From Callaeas wilsoni (taxonomy: Eukaryota > Chordata > Aves > Passeriformes > Callaeidae): a stretch of 64,000 nucleotides of DNA. The notes beneath the pieces were generated by a model. That model saw only the letters and a program-made list of their open reading frames with translations. It had not been told where the DNA came from and did no database searches. Position 1 is the stretch's first letter. Each line of letters begins with the position of its first letter. Both the position numbers and the translations under genes were made by a program. Shown piece after piece: positions 49,805 through 60,590 of the stretch. The DNA is taken from positions 144,211-208,210 of the forward strand of contig VWPU01009595.1 of assembly GCA_013398955.1 (NCBI GenBank). The letters are read 5' to 3'.

Positions 49805-51271
49805 GAGGTGGCATTTGACACCCTCTCTTTCCTCTCACAGATTATCCCATTTGTTGACAAGTACTTTGTCCTTAAAATGAACTCAAGCTCATTCATTATA
49901 CTATTTAGGTTTAATTTGACTTTGAAAATAACATTTTTATTCAGTCCAGGCAAAACAAGCCCCTAGCAGGACACTGAATTAAATGGTATTTAAATAATAG
50001 CAAAAAATTATTTAGGTTCCTAACTATTGTTGCTATTATTTCTGGAGATTATTGACTGTGATTCTGTAGCCAGGAGGAAGAAAAAAAATTCAAGTATAGA
50101 AGAATTTTGTCATCACATCAGGATCGAAGATAATGAAATAAAATTTTTTAAAAAAGGCAATGTTAAGAAAATAGAATTTTTCTTGCATTAAAACAGAATA
50201 AAACAGGTAAGATAAAAGAAAAATCCCTAATACATTAATTAAAATATATGTACACATTTGAGTGCAAGCAAAAATCAGAAATCAAATTCTGTAGCTTAAA
50301 AGTCAAATGTATAAGAGAATTTCTTTGCACTGTGCTTTTCCCCAAAGAAATTGTTTTTGATCCAATGTCAGAGTAGAAATCTCTCAAAAGGACATCAAAA
50401 CAGACACAAATGTTTTTTAAAGTAACTAGATGCTTCACCCTGAAAAGGCTGGTGAGGTCTAACATACCAAAAGTTAGCACAAAACTGTCTTCCTAATAAC
50501 TAGGTTGTGCTTAAGAGACAAAAGCAAGCATTTTTAGCCTTCCTACCATTCGTCAGGACATAGCTGAGTAAGAATTTTATGGACATTGAAGAACAAAGTA
50601 AAAAAACTCTGTTTTGGTCACTAACTTTGTGCTGTTTCAAAACTTGAGGGATAAAAAAGTTTCAAGAGAGGTATACCTTCTTAAATGTTCACAGGTCTTC
50701 GAAAAGTGAAGATTAGTGTCCTTAAGGCTAATCTGGTTTAGGAACCAATGTGCCAATGTCCAGCATGAAAATTACATATTTATTTTGGACTGATAGATTT
50801 TCTACTTGAATTTTTAGAGGCTTGTTTGAAAGTCTTCACTGCAGACTGCAATGTAATTACATGCAATTCTTAATGTAGTTTAATGCAATAATGCAATTCT
50901 TAAACTAGCCCTGTTTAAGAAGTAGACAAAATTGTTAAAGTCTGCAAGATTCTTTCATTTTGCAATCATCCTTTCTGTAGCCATGTTAGCCTTCTGTGTA
51001 GACAAGTGAATTTGAAAGAGGTAATTTCAGTGCTTTGAAAAAAAGTGTGTTCTCTATTGCTATTATGTGCATTTAAAAGTCATATAAAGAAAAGAAGAAT
51101 AAAAGTGCAGAACTCAATTTAAAACTCTCTTGCCTTCATGTCGAAACATGCTGAAGATGGATTGATCATGATTAATGGTGAAACAGTTTTTATCCCTACC
51201 AATTAATCATGTATTTAATATAAATTAATCCGTATTTAATGATGTCTGAGTCATTAGAATCAAGTTTGCAG

Positions 51272-51296
51272 AGATACAGATAGATAGACAGATATG
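51272..51296. repeat. Short (GATA)n-like repeat
   Basis: About six imperfect GATA/GACA units. Confidence 0.65.
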
Positions 51297-52312
51297 TGTA
51301 ATTGGTACTACAAAACCACAACTTTTATGTGTGAAATGAAGGTCACAACTAGAGACAGACACAGTTTTATTATTAAAGAGATGCCAGACTCTTTATTGAT
51401 ATACTGCCCCGGGTATTGCTGTGATAGTTTCCGAGTTAAGGCTCTTGGTGAGGTTGATAAAAATGTAAATGATTGCTTTTCTTGCTTGGAGAAAATGTCA
51501 CCCTGTAAAGAGAAATTTTAGGCAGAACACAAAGTATTGCCTGGTGAGTCACTCAGTACTCTGCCTCTTGGAGACAATAACTTCTCATTGGGACAGGCAC
51601 AGCAGTCTATCCCATGGTCAATCACAGTCAAGAGGAAAAATTAAATAAATAGGAGGCTAGAGGGGAAGTGACCTCTTCCTTTGAGTGTTTAGAATATCTT
51701 CACTACAAAACATATTTTGCCTACAGCAAGAGAGAGGAAGACATGCCCCAGATTCAGAAAACTACCCACACTGTTGTGTAATTCTCTATACACAGCCATT
51801 AATGAACTTAGTCAAAACCATACATTTGTTTTCAGGTACTGCCAAGGGCAGGAGTTTTAGAACTTCCATGAGACAGAGACAGATAGCCATACATTTTTCT
51901 GGCTAATGTGTTGAGTTTAGTCATGAAGGTGCTTTGTCAGTATGCACCCAGGGGTCTTTTCAAGCACTCAATATCTCTGCTGATGTGATGGAGAGAAGCC
52001 TATCAAAGCTTCCTCCTCATGCTTCCCCAAAAGAAGATGACTAGGCTCCTGGCTTTGTGCCACGAGTTGCATTTTAAGAAGACCAGGGATTGTGGCGTGG
52101 TCTGTCATGGTTTGGGTGATCTTAAATGCCAAAGGAAAAACAAAAAAGAAATAGGGAGGACTAATTCCTGCCTTCAGAAACTACTCTGTAGATGAGATTC
52201 CCTCTCTGTTCCAGGTAGGTCATCTGAAGAAGCTAGGAAAGAGCATTTGTTTTAAGACCTGAACAGAAATAAGACTAAGGTTAATGGTTCAATTTATTTT
52301 TATTTTCTCCAG

Positions 52313-52411
52313 GGATATTACAAATCCCTCAAGACTTACCAACATCAGCTAGAAAAAGTTCCAGAACTGTGTTTTAGACTTGAACTGCTCACGGATCTTG
52401 AAAATAGATAA
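52313..52411 (+). other. Candidate terminal exon (weak)
   Basis: A pyrimidine-rich tract ending in CAG ('tatttttattttctccag') is followed by a 32-codon open frame beginning 'GYYKSLKTYQHQLEKVPEL' and ending at TAA. An AATAAA lies at 52,455-52,460. The order fits a last exon with a very short 3' UTR. I do not recognise the peptide, and such combinations occur by chance in DNA this AT-rich. Confidence 0.15.
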
Positions 52412-54058
52412 TGTGGTTTTAATTCATGTAAAGAATCTGCTTATGATAACCAAAAATAAAGCTGAAAAGTAGAAGCTGCCCACTTGAATCACAGGTGGAA
52501 ATCTGAACCAGTAAAACTGCTGATGGACAGATTTCTTTTGTTACTTTCATGGATGGGAAAAAAGGGCCATTGTTCCCATTATTCTTACACTTCCAAAAGC
52601 AGTAAGAAAAAAGAAAAAAATTAGCTTTAATTCAGCTCCCCAGAAGAATACATTTCCTTCAGCTATTCTGCTTTTGACACAGATATAATTGGTGACTCTG
52701 GAGAAATCAGAACACTACATATACATGTGATCAACCTATTCATGGCCATCTAACTGAGCAATTAACTAAATGCCATGAGAAAGAAAACATATGAGGAATG
52801 GGCAAGTGGTGGTTTCATGTTGGTTTTTTTCACATAATTGCTTTATTTTGGTACCTGAACCTCCAAGCACACAACTTAAACCAGAAAGAAATAGGAATAT
52901 ACCATTTCACCATGAAATATAAATTACTTGTACAGCCCTTCAATTATTGACACCAAGAAAATGCATAAACTAGTGAGGAATAACCCACTAATTAATTTCC
53001 TTCACTCCTACTGCAGAAGCTTTGGTATTTTAAAATATTAGAATTTTAAAAGCAGACGTTTTGGTATTTTATTTATTTAAATTTCTTTGTTCCTCCCACC
53101 ATGGTAAAGTGATAGGAAAACAAGGGAGTATATAACTGTGTACACATTCCCTATCTCGTTTAAATTCAACTGTCAAAATGTCAAAAGGGTTTTGAAGGGA
53201 AGATTTGTAATCTACATTCAAATGTCTTGCAATTGCCACGTTTAAATGGTGCCACTATTCTGAATGATGCTTATAGGCTCAAGTAATTTTTATGCAGCTC
53301 TTTCACTTCAGCTATTGTCATTGTTAAGGAAAGAGGAAACTAAATTGCTAAATGGCTAAAGGTAGCCAAATATTAAAAATACAAAAAAACCCAGTTTGCT
53401 GTGAGTAATGGCAAAAATTAATGAGAGAATGGCATTCAAATCACTCATCCTCTAGTAAAATTGGTAAAAAACTTTAGATTTTTAAATGAAAAAGAAATTA
53501 TATTATTTTGAAATACAGACTTGAAAGAAGCTTGGCATAACCATGTAAAACGTCTATAAAATCAACAATAGCTGTTAAAGATACCTTTATCTAGCTAAAG
53601 CGCAATATTTTTATAGGATATTTTTCAAAAAAAAAATTAACAACGACAGCAATCTATGCCTTGTCTTTCTTCTATCTGAAAGTCTTCACAAGTTGATAAA
53701 ACTTGTCATCATGATGAACCCTGCAAATGTCTGGCCTAAACAGATGCTTCTGTATTTGCAAGTAGGGTGGTGTGTCACTTCTGGAACAACGAGTGAGAGT
53801 TTGTCTGTAATGCCTACTCTGACACAGCAGCAAAACCAGAAAAAGTAGCAGAATCCTTCCATGACAAAGGAGTACAACATGATTATTTATAGCAGAATAA
53901 ATCAAGTCACCATTCATCTGTCTTGTTAAGTTTTTTACCTCATCTCACGTCCAAGTTTCAATTTCCTTCATGACATCTTAGCCTTCTGCTTTAAGGCTTT
54001 CCCTTTTGTTCATGTGTTTCAATTTGAGACAGAGCGTCTTTTAGTGACTTGATTACAG

Positions 54059-54271
54059 AATCTAAGCCAAAGGTATGCAATACACTTCAGGAGAAGGGTG
54101 CCAGAATTAAAATTTATTCATCACCAAAACTGAGAGTGATTTACACATCCAACTCAGAAACTCAGAGGAATGATTCAGTTCTGGAGCAGCATCAATCAGT
54201 TTCCATAACAAATAGCTTTTCAATAACGATAACAATGAAAGATCAAAGAAGTCCGAACATATATTTCTACG
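54059..54271 (+). other. Candidate internal coding exon, unidentified
   Basis: A 213 bp block (71 codons) with no stop. It is preceded by 'cttgattacag' and followed by a consensus donor 'ctacg|gtaagt'. If real, both borders fall in phase 1 and the length is a multiple of three, the usual pattern for exons of extracellular protein modules. The translation runs from about 'SKPKVCNTLQEKGARIKIY' to 'MKDQRSPNIYFY'. I recognise no domain. The acceptor pyrimidine tract is weak. The frame stays open ~70 codons past the donor, so openness alone is not strong evidence. Confidence 0.22.
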
Positions 54272-54809
54272 GTAAGTTTATATGGGATACATGTATTTGT
54301 ATATACATATGCAGTATAAAATCTTCTCATATCTTCAGGTATAACTTATTTTATAGGAACAATTTCTTCTTCCCAGTCCCCAAGTCATTACATGCTTTCT
54401 CAAGAAGTATATTTGGTATGCATTCTTCTTATATAACAGGAAACAAACAATTATGGATATTCAATTACTATTTTAGGCACTGAAGTCTTAACTAGGAATC
54501 TGGTTCTGTTGGACTCTCCCTTAAGTCTCACTGCAGGGATTGCTGCTATGAGATTAGTGCAGACAAGATTTCACTGTCATTGGTAACTGAAGAGCCAGGG
54601 GCACGTTCAGAATCTGTTCAAGATGGACCTAGACAATTCAGATCTGAGTCACATTGTTATTTCCTCTATATGCACTGAATCATAAGAATGATGTGTGTAC
54701 TTACAAAGAAACTTAAAGCCATCTTAGCGGGTAAAATCAAATTCAGCATTTACAATTACACTCAGGTTAGTTACGAACATCTAATAAATTGAAGAAAGCT
54801 TAGAAATCA

Positions 54810-54917
54810 TGCAATATACAATTGCTGCAGCAGTGTGTAGTTCACACAAAAGCTGATCTTCTGGTGCAATATACAATTGCTGCAGCAGTGTGTAGTTCAT
54901 ACAAAAGCTAATCTTCT
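54810..54917. repeat. 55 bp tandem duplication
   Basis: Two head-to-tail copies of a 55 bp unit starting 'tgcaatatacaattgctgca' at 54,810 and 54,865. They differ at only two positions over 53 compared bases (C/T and G/A transitions). High identity implies a fairly recent duplication. Confidence 0.95.
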
Positions 54918-57472
54918 ATTCTGTATCTCTTCTAGAAAGCAGAGTGGGAAAAAATGGTTTACAAAGTGGCAGCTGATTTGTCAGATTTGGTTCCAATGTC
55001 ACCCTGTCTTCAGATGAAACGAGTGGGGTTAGGAGTGCCTGACACAGCCTCTCCATCCCTTCTGTCATGCAGCCTTGTTCAAAATCATTGTCAGTACTGC
55101 CTTTTGATAACCCGCACTTCTCCACACTGTGAAAAAATGTAAAGAATTTTCTGCACTCCCAATTCATTCTTCTCAATGCCTTACTTCAATGAGTGCAGAA
55201 GCAGAATGATCCTTACTATGCTATGGACTCTATCCACCATCTTTAGGTTAATGAGATATAACGCAATTTCTCACCTGCAGATTGCTTGCAAAGTGTGATA
55301 TGAATGCTTGATTACCAGGCGAGTCCTCTCCTCCCCAGCATTTATTTTTGGTATTACAGATACTGTCCGGCCGCACAAGGTAAATTCCTATAGTACTGTA
55401 CACAGGAAAATATTGTCTTTCTTTTATTTGCTTAGGAGCTTTCTTGTAGCAGAAGTGCTGAAATATTTGATTTCTAAGATGCATGAAGAGCAGGAAGGAA
55501 CAAACAAGCATTCAAAAAAGGACTAAGCTGAAGTTTCAGTTCTATTGGGGTGTTCAGAACAAATATTTTTATTGTCTATAGCAAAAAAAAAAATCAAAAA
55601 ACACAGCAAAACGCAGGATATTCTTTCATTCCTGTATTTCTCTTTAAAGAGAAGGGATGTGGCAGTTTCTACTCTGTTAGCTGAAACCAAAGCACTGTCA
55701 GGCTGATGAAGGGCCTGGCAGTCCAGCTATCTGGAAGTGGTTCATATGACGAAGTCACGATGTCTGTCACAGCAGTCTGTATGTCCTCGAGTTGTACTGG
55801 TACCTACCATGGTAACTCCATCCCCAGATTCTGTTTAGAAGTTTAGAAAGGATAGAAGCCATCTCTTCTACAGCCCCCACCTCCTGAAGTTATGTAATAT
55901 CTCACACGGTTATTGTTTCCACGGAAACTACTTGATTTCTATATCATGACCCAGTACCATAGAAAACTGGGAATTGCGAAACAGAAAGAAACTCATAAAT
56001 ATCAGACCCAGAGTGCTGTGAGAAAAACTCACAACAAATTCACTTGCAACAGTGTTTCTCCCACAGAAACAGCATGCAATAGAGAAGACGCAGAAGTCGG
56101 CAGAGCATCCCTTCATCATAGGGATGAAGAAACTGCTCCTTAAATGTACTAAACATCCATAATTCCCATCTATATCAGTGTAAATAAAATGTCAGAAAGC
56201 AAATAAGATTTGAAGGTAGTTCAGCTCTTCTCAGGATTACACAGGTATAATGAGAAAGTTAATTCTTCTATAAAAATTCAAGAAAAAATTCTTAAAGAAT
56301 AAAGGGTGAACATCCTTCCAAAGATGAAAGATGTCGAGAGAAATGCTGATGATTGCAATTCATCCCTCCCTGTTTTTGTGTTTCCATGTTTAGCCAGGTT
56401 TAGAGCAGCTTGTGTCAGAGAAGACTATTTCAAAACAGCACTGAAGGTAACACAATGTGCTGTAAAGTAATATAACTGAAGGAACAGGATAACTAATTTT
56501 CATGCATACTGATTTTCATCTGCACACACGACACAAAACTAATGATCAATAACAACTTAATTTATCACTAGCCAAGCAACAGCCCTATTAAGTCTTCCAA
56601 GTGAATGAAATCCTGTCAATCAGAAAGGTTCTTATCTGCTAAAACTGGAAAGCACAGCAAAAAATCATCTGTGTTGGTCTGAGGAAGTTGAAATTCTACT
56701 CATGAAAGCGGTATTTGACTTCAACATGTTTTCTCTTGGTGCCAAGAGAGCCATCAAATATCAGCATGCTGAGACTGGAGACTTCTTGCCTGAGCTTGCT
56801 AGTTTTGCCTAAGTATTTTGTCCTCTCCACACCAAGCACAAGAGTCTGACAAATCCTGAGTTGCTGTTTGTAGACAAATAACACTATATGGCAACTTTTT
56901 AAAGGCAGACATGTCCACCTATTTTTTTTTAATAGTTATAAATTTGAAAGCAGAACATATTAGGGACTAAGGACATTTACAGAAAACCAAGCAAAACAGC
57001 GTGTAATTTCTCATAGTTTCTTGGAACTTGGATAGTGCACAGTTTAATCTCAGTTTAAACCTGATGAATTAGTTTAAAACAATTTATGTTTAGAAACCTA
57101 CATGCCACCATCTCTCTCCTGGAAATTTCCTAAATTTGGAAAGGCTATAAAGGTCCTTGGACTTCTCTTTCAGAGAGTTGTATGGTAGCTGCTGAGCCAT
57201 TGCTATTAGGAGAGAATTACAAGGGGAGGTAAAGTATCAGTTGTCAGGGGGCCTTTGAATCCATAGATACTTCTTTCCTTCAAAAATGTTCCACAGAAGA
57301 TAGGAGGGGTGAAACTTTTGGTCCTTGAGAAGTGACTCTCAAACGCAAAATCACAACTTTTGATTGCCTTTGAAATGTATTAAAGTGATATTGAGTACAC
57401 AATGATTAAATGGTTGAATAATAAACTAGAGTAGTCAAAGTACGTAGACTGAGGGGGAGCTATTACCAGAAT

Positions 57473-57612
57473 AACTATAATTAAGTATAATTATAATTGT
57501 ATAATATAAATTATATATTGTAGATAGCTACAATACAGAGTTGTATTATGTATTATACAGAACACAATAAATTATGGATCACATAATTCATCATAGCTAT
57601 AAATATTTATTA
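57473..57612. repeat. AT-rich low-complexity stretch
   Basis: A stretch of almost only A and T with 'ataatta' and 'tataat' palindromic pieces, likely to melt easily. No regular period is visible. Confidence 0.6.
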
Positions 57613-58544
57613 CTTATTGTTAATTATTTTAGCCACATCTATCCTCTTTGACTAGCAGCATTAATTTTGCTCCATAAGAAATCAAAGAAGTACACAGTTT
57701 CTACCCAAAAGAGTAAACAACAGCCTTGTCCCTCATGGCCTACATCCTCCAATGCACAGGTAGAGGGAATGCTGCCCAAATGGAAACAAATGTACACTTG
57801 CAATGCTAAACATTATTGGAGAGGTTTAGCCAATATGCTGAAAGGTGGTGTGGCCAAGTACAAGTCTGCAGACCATGCACACTGCCTTTCATTATCAGCT
57901 CTGCTGGTTAATTATGCCCAAGTATTTTTTACTGCTCTGGGCCTCTCTTTCCAGTCTGGATGACAAGAATAATGATACTGATCATTCTTACAAGTTAATT
58001 TTATAAGTTACAAGATAAGTTTATAAGTTTACAAGTGTAATAAAAGAAATCCAAGGTGACACTATTATTGTTGTTTTCCTTTTGAATAGGTTTTAAAGGA
58101 AGAGCCCCACACAAATCAAATGACCCTGTCCACTGACACAACGGTGTCTTAGCTAAAGCAGAAGGCACATGAATGTTTCTAGAATTTTCTCTTCTTCTAT
58201 ATTCCAGATATCAAGTATTAATGGTTCCAAGATTTCACTGGTTAAACAAAATAGTTCAGCACAACCTGAAGAAACCATACCTCCATTTTATACTTGTATG
58301 GTATATTTTTAAATGCAGAAAGTGTTAATTATTGATGAAATAATTACAAATCACTTCTTAAGAGACACGTAACTGGTCTGTTCTGAAAAAAAATAAATTG
58401 CTTTGGGTGAATTTGGCCCACACTCTATTTTTCAAAACACCTTATGCTACCAGTTCTCAAAGTTGGTGCCAAAAGAATAGAGATGCATCTCTAATATGAC
58501 ACATTCCAGTGTCATACTATTCCAGTTTGCACAATTGTTGATAT

Positions 58545-59574
58545 TGTGGTGATTTCAACATGAGTGGATGGCAGGTATGCGCTAAAGTCACTCTTTCACT
58601 CTCCTCCAACACTGGATAGGAGACAGAAAATACAGCAAAATGCTCATATGTCGAGATAAGGACCAGGAGAGATCGCTTACCAATTACCATCACAGGCAAC
58701 ACAGACTCAGCTTGGGAATATTAACCGAATTTATTACCAACAAATTCAGAGCAGGATAATGAGAAGTAAAATAAATCTTAAAACCACTTTCCCCCCATCC
58801 CGCCCTCCTTCACGATCTCCACCTCTTGCCCCAGCAGTGCAGGGAGACAGGGAATGGGGGTTATGGTCTGTTCATCACACAAACATTTCTGCCACTGTTC
58901 AGGGAGAGACGTACTTTCCTGTTCCAGTGTGGGGTTTCTCCCACAGGAGACAATTCTCCATGAACTGCTCCAGCATGGGTCACTCTTTCATGGGGTGCAG
59001 TCCTTCAAGGACAGGCTGCTTCAGAGAGGGTCCCACAAGGAGTCACAAGTCCTAGCAGGAGACCTGCTTCAGTGTGGGCCCCTCTCTCCACGGGCCCACA
59101 GGTCCCTGTCAGGACCCTGCTCCAGCACAGGCCTCTCAAGGCATCCACCTGCTCCAGCGTGGGCTTCCTCCATGGGTGGATCTCTGCTCCACCATGGGCC
59201 TCCATGGGCTGCAGAGTCACATCCTGCCTCATCATAATCTGCACCATGGGCTGCAGAGGAATCTTAGCTCTGGTGCCTGAAGCACCTCCTGCCCCTCCTT
59301 CTCCACTGACCATGGTGTCTGCAGAGCTGTTCCTCTCACATGTTTTCACCCTGCTCTTCTCTGGCCCAAATTACATCTGCACAAAATTTTTTTTTACCGT
59401 TCTTAAATATGCTATCACAGAGGTGTTATTACTATCTTTGGTTGGCAAGGCCTTGGCCTTGAAGCCAACATGGATTGGGTCTGCTGGACATGGGCAAAGT
59501 TTCCAGCAGCTTCTCACAGAAGCCACCCCTGTAGTCTCCTCGTTACCAAAACCTGAGCCTGCAACCCAAATATA
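58545..59574 (-). mobile_element. Avian ERV LTR, family B, near full length
   Basis: About 1,030 bp on the minus strand. The plus-strand left end is a worn 'tgtggtgatttcaacatgag', with 'gtcgagataaggaccaggag' and 'ggcaacacagactcagcttg' after it. Internal 'ctgctccag'-type units occur at about 58,918, 58,965, 59,064, 59,117 and 59,149. The U3 side includes 'cttaaatatgctatcac' (minus-strand 'atatttaag', a TATA-like element) and 'acatgggcaaagtttccagc'. The right end is near 'aacccaaatata'. No internal viral genes adjoin it. Confidence 0.85.
59005..59349 (-). pseudogene. LTR-internal open frame, family B copy 3
   Basis: A 114-codon minus-strand frame beginning 'MKTCERNSSADT', about 55 bp downstream of the TATA-like element at about 59,405. 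It then shows a 'GTRAKIPLQPM' and 'LQPMEAHGGAEIHPW' pattern, and 'PTLEQ' inside the DNA repeat. The start region matches the copy at 11,923-12,153. I recognise no family, and translation of any such peptide is undemonstrated. Confidence 0.4.
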
Positions 59575-59982
59575 ATTCTCTGAGTCACTTGACAAAGCAT
59601 TTCATGCACACTTAAGTAGCTCTTCTTCTATATTTATTACTCAAGTGGAGCATTTTGCAATACTTTGGTTATGAACTAAATTTGGTGGGATGCCATTTGA
59701 AATTAATGTGTAGTCAGCCACCCAAGGCAGAAGTAACAACAAAAACAATCATCTCCTTCCCCCTCCAGATGACCTCAACACAGAGTTTTTATACAAAACC
59801 TTGGAAAAAGGTGGTAGCAGAATGGTTGCTGCTAACATGATATTTATAGCCACGCTTATAAGTACTTGTACTCTAAATATATTTTTATAAATTGAGTGTA
59901 TATACATATAAAAATATATATGTATATTATACATACAGACACACACACGTTTCTGACCAGTAGCTGGATTTGATTTGATTTG
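59575..59982. other. Spacer with TA/CA repeat
   Basis: AT-rich spacer between the family B LTR and the next CR1. It contains a TATA/CACA simple repeat at about 59,897-59,949. Nothing else was seen. Confidence 0.5.
59897..59949. repeat. TA/CA-rich simple repeat
   Basis: Alternating pyrimidine-purine 'tatatacatata' units running into a short CA run. The sequence is compatible with unusual DNA structure. Confidence 0.7.
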
Positions 59983-60590
59983 AGTCCCGTCAGGATCATC
60001 AAAGTCCAACTCCTCTCCTGAACAAGACAGCCTGAAGAATCACACCATGTGTCTGAGAATACTGCCCAAATGCATCTTGAGCTCTGTCAGGCTTGGTGCT
60101 GTGACCATTTCCCTGGGGAGCCTCTTGCAGTGCCTAGGCACCCTCTGGGTGAAGAACTGTATCCTGATATCCAACCTAAACCGCCTCTGACACAGCTTCA
60201 GGCCATTTCCTTGGATCCTGTCACTGGTCACCACAGAGAAGAGAACAGTGCCTGCCCCTCCTCTTCCCCTCACAAGAAAGTTGCAACTGCAGTGAGGTCT
60301 CCCCTCAGTCTCCTCCAGGCTGAACAGACCAAGTGACCTCAGCTGCTCCTCATACAACTTCCTCTCAAGGCCCTTCACCATCTTCATTGCCCTTGAATGC
60401 TCCTGAACAGTTTAATATCCTTATATTGTGGTGCAGAAAACTGCTCACAGGACTCGAGGTGAGGCTGCCCCAGTGCAGAGCAGAGCAGGACAATCCCCTC
60501 CCTCACCAGTTTTGATGCACCCCAGGATATGGATAGCATTCCTGGCTGCCAGGGCACACTGCTGACTAAGTGTGAGAGTTCCTATGAACT
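59983..60590 (-). mobile_element. CR1 LINE fragment, 3' part
   Basis: Inverse CR1 with the same layout as the 6.6 kb copy: 'agtccaactcctctcctgaa', 'cttggtgctgtgaccatttc', 'gacacagcttcaggccattt', 'gaggtctcccctcagtctcc' and 'ctcctcatacaacttcctct'. It continues into ORF2 to about 60,590. The terminal ATTCTATG-type tail is missing. Confidence 0.92.
60300..60590 (-). pseudogene. CR1 ORF2 C-terminal remnant
   Basis: The minus strand keeps 'MVKGLERKLYEEQLRSLGLF' and, upstream (about 60,400-60,590) in broken frames, the section before it. The frame then runs into the 3' UTR near 60,300. No catalytic motifs remain. Confidence 0.75.

Larger units (their letters stand above)
49805..58544. other. Long interval without confirmed gene
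   Basis: About 8.7 kb, AT-rich and free of recognised transposons. It contains two exon-like candidates (52,313-52,411 and 54,059-54,271), the 55 bp tandem duplication at 54,810, a short GATA-type repeat at 51,272-51,296 and a very AT-rich stretch at 57,473-57,612. Other frames, such as 57,667-57,963 on + (98 codons), are unrecognised. Confidence 0.5.

Noticed and set aside
59072..59575. 167-codon plus-strand frame, the longest in the window
   Set aside because: It is antisense to the LTR and runs through its GC-rich repeat, where stop codons are rare on both strands. No protein family is visible.
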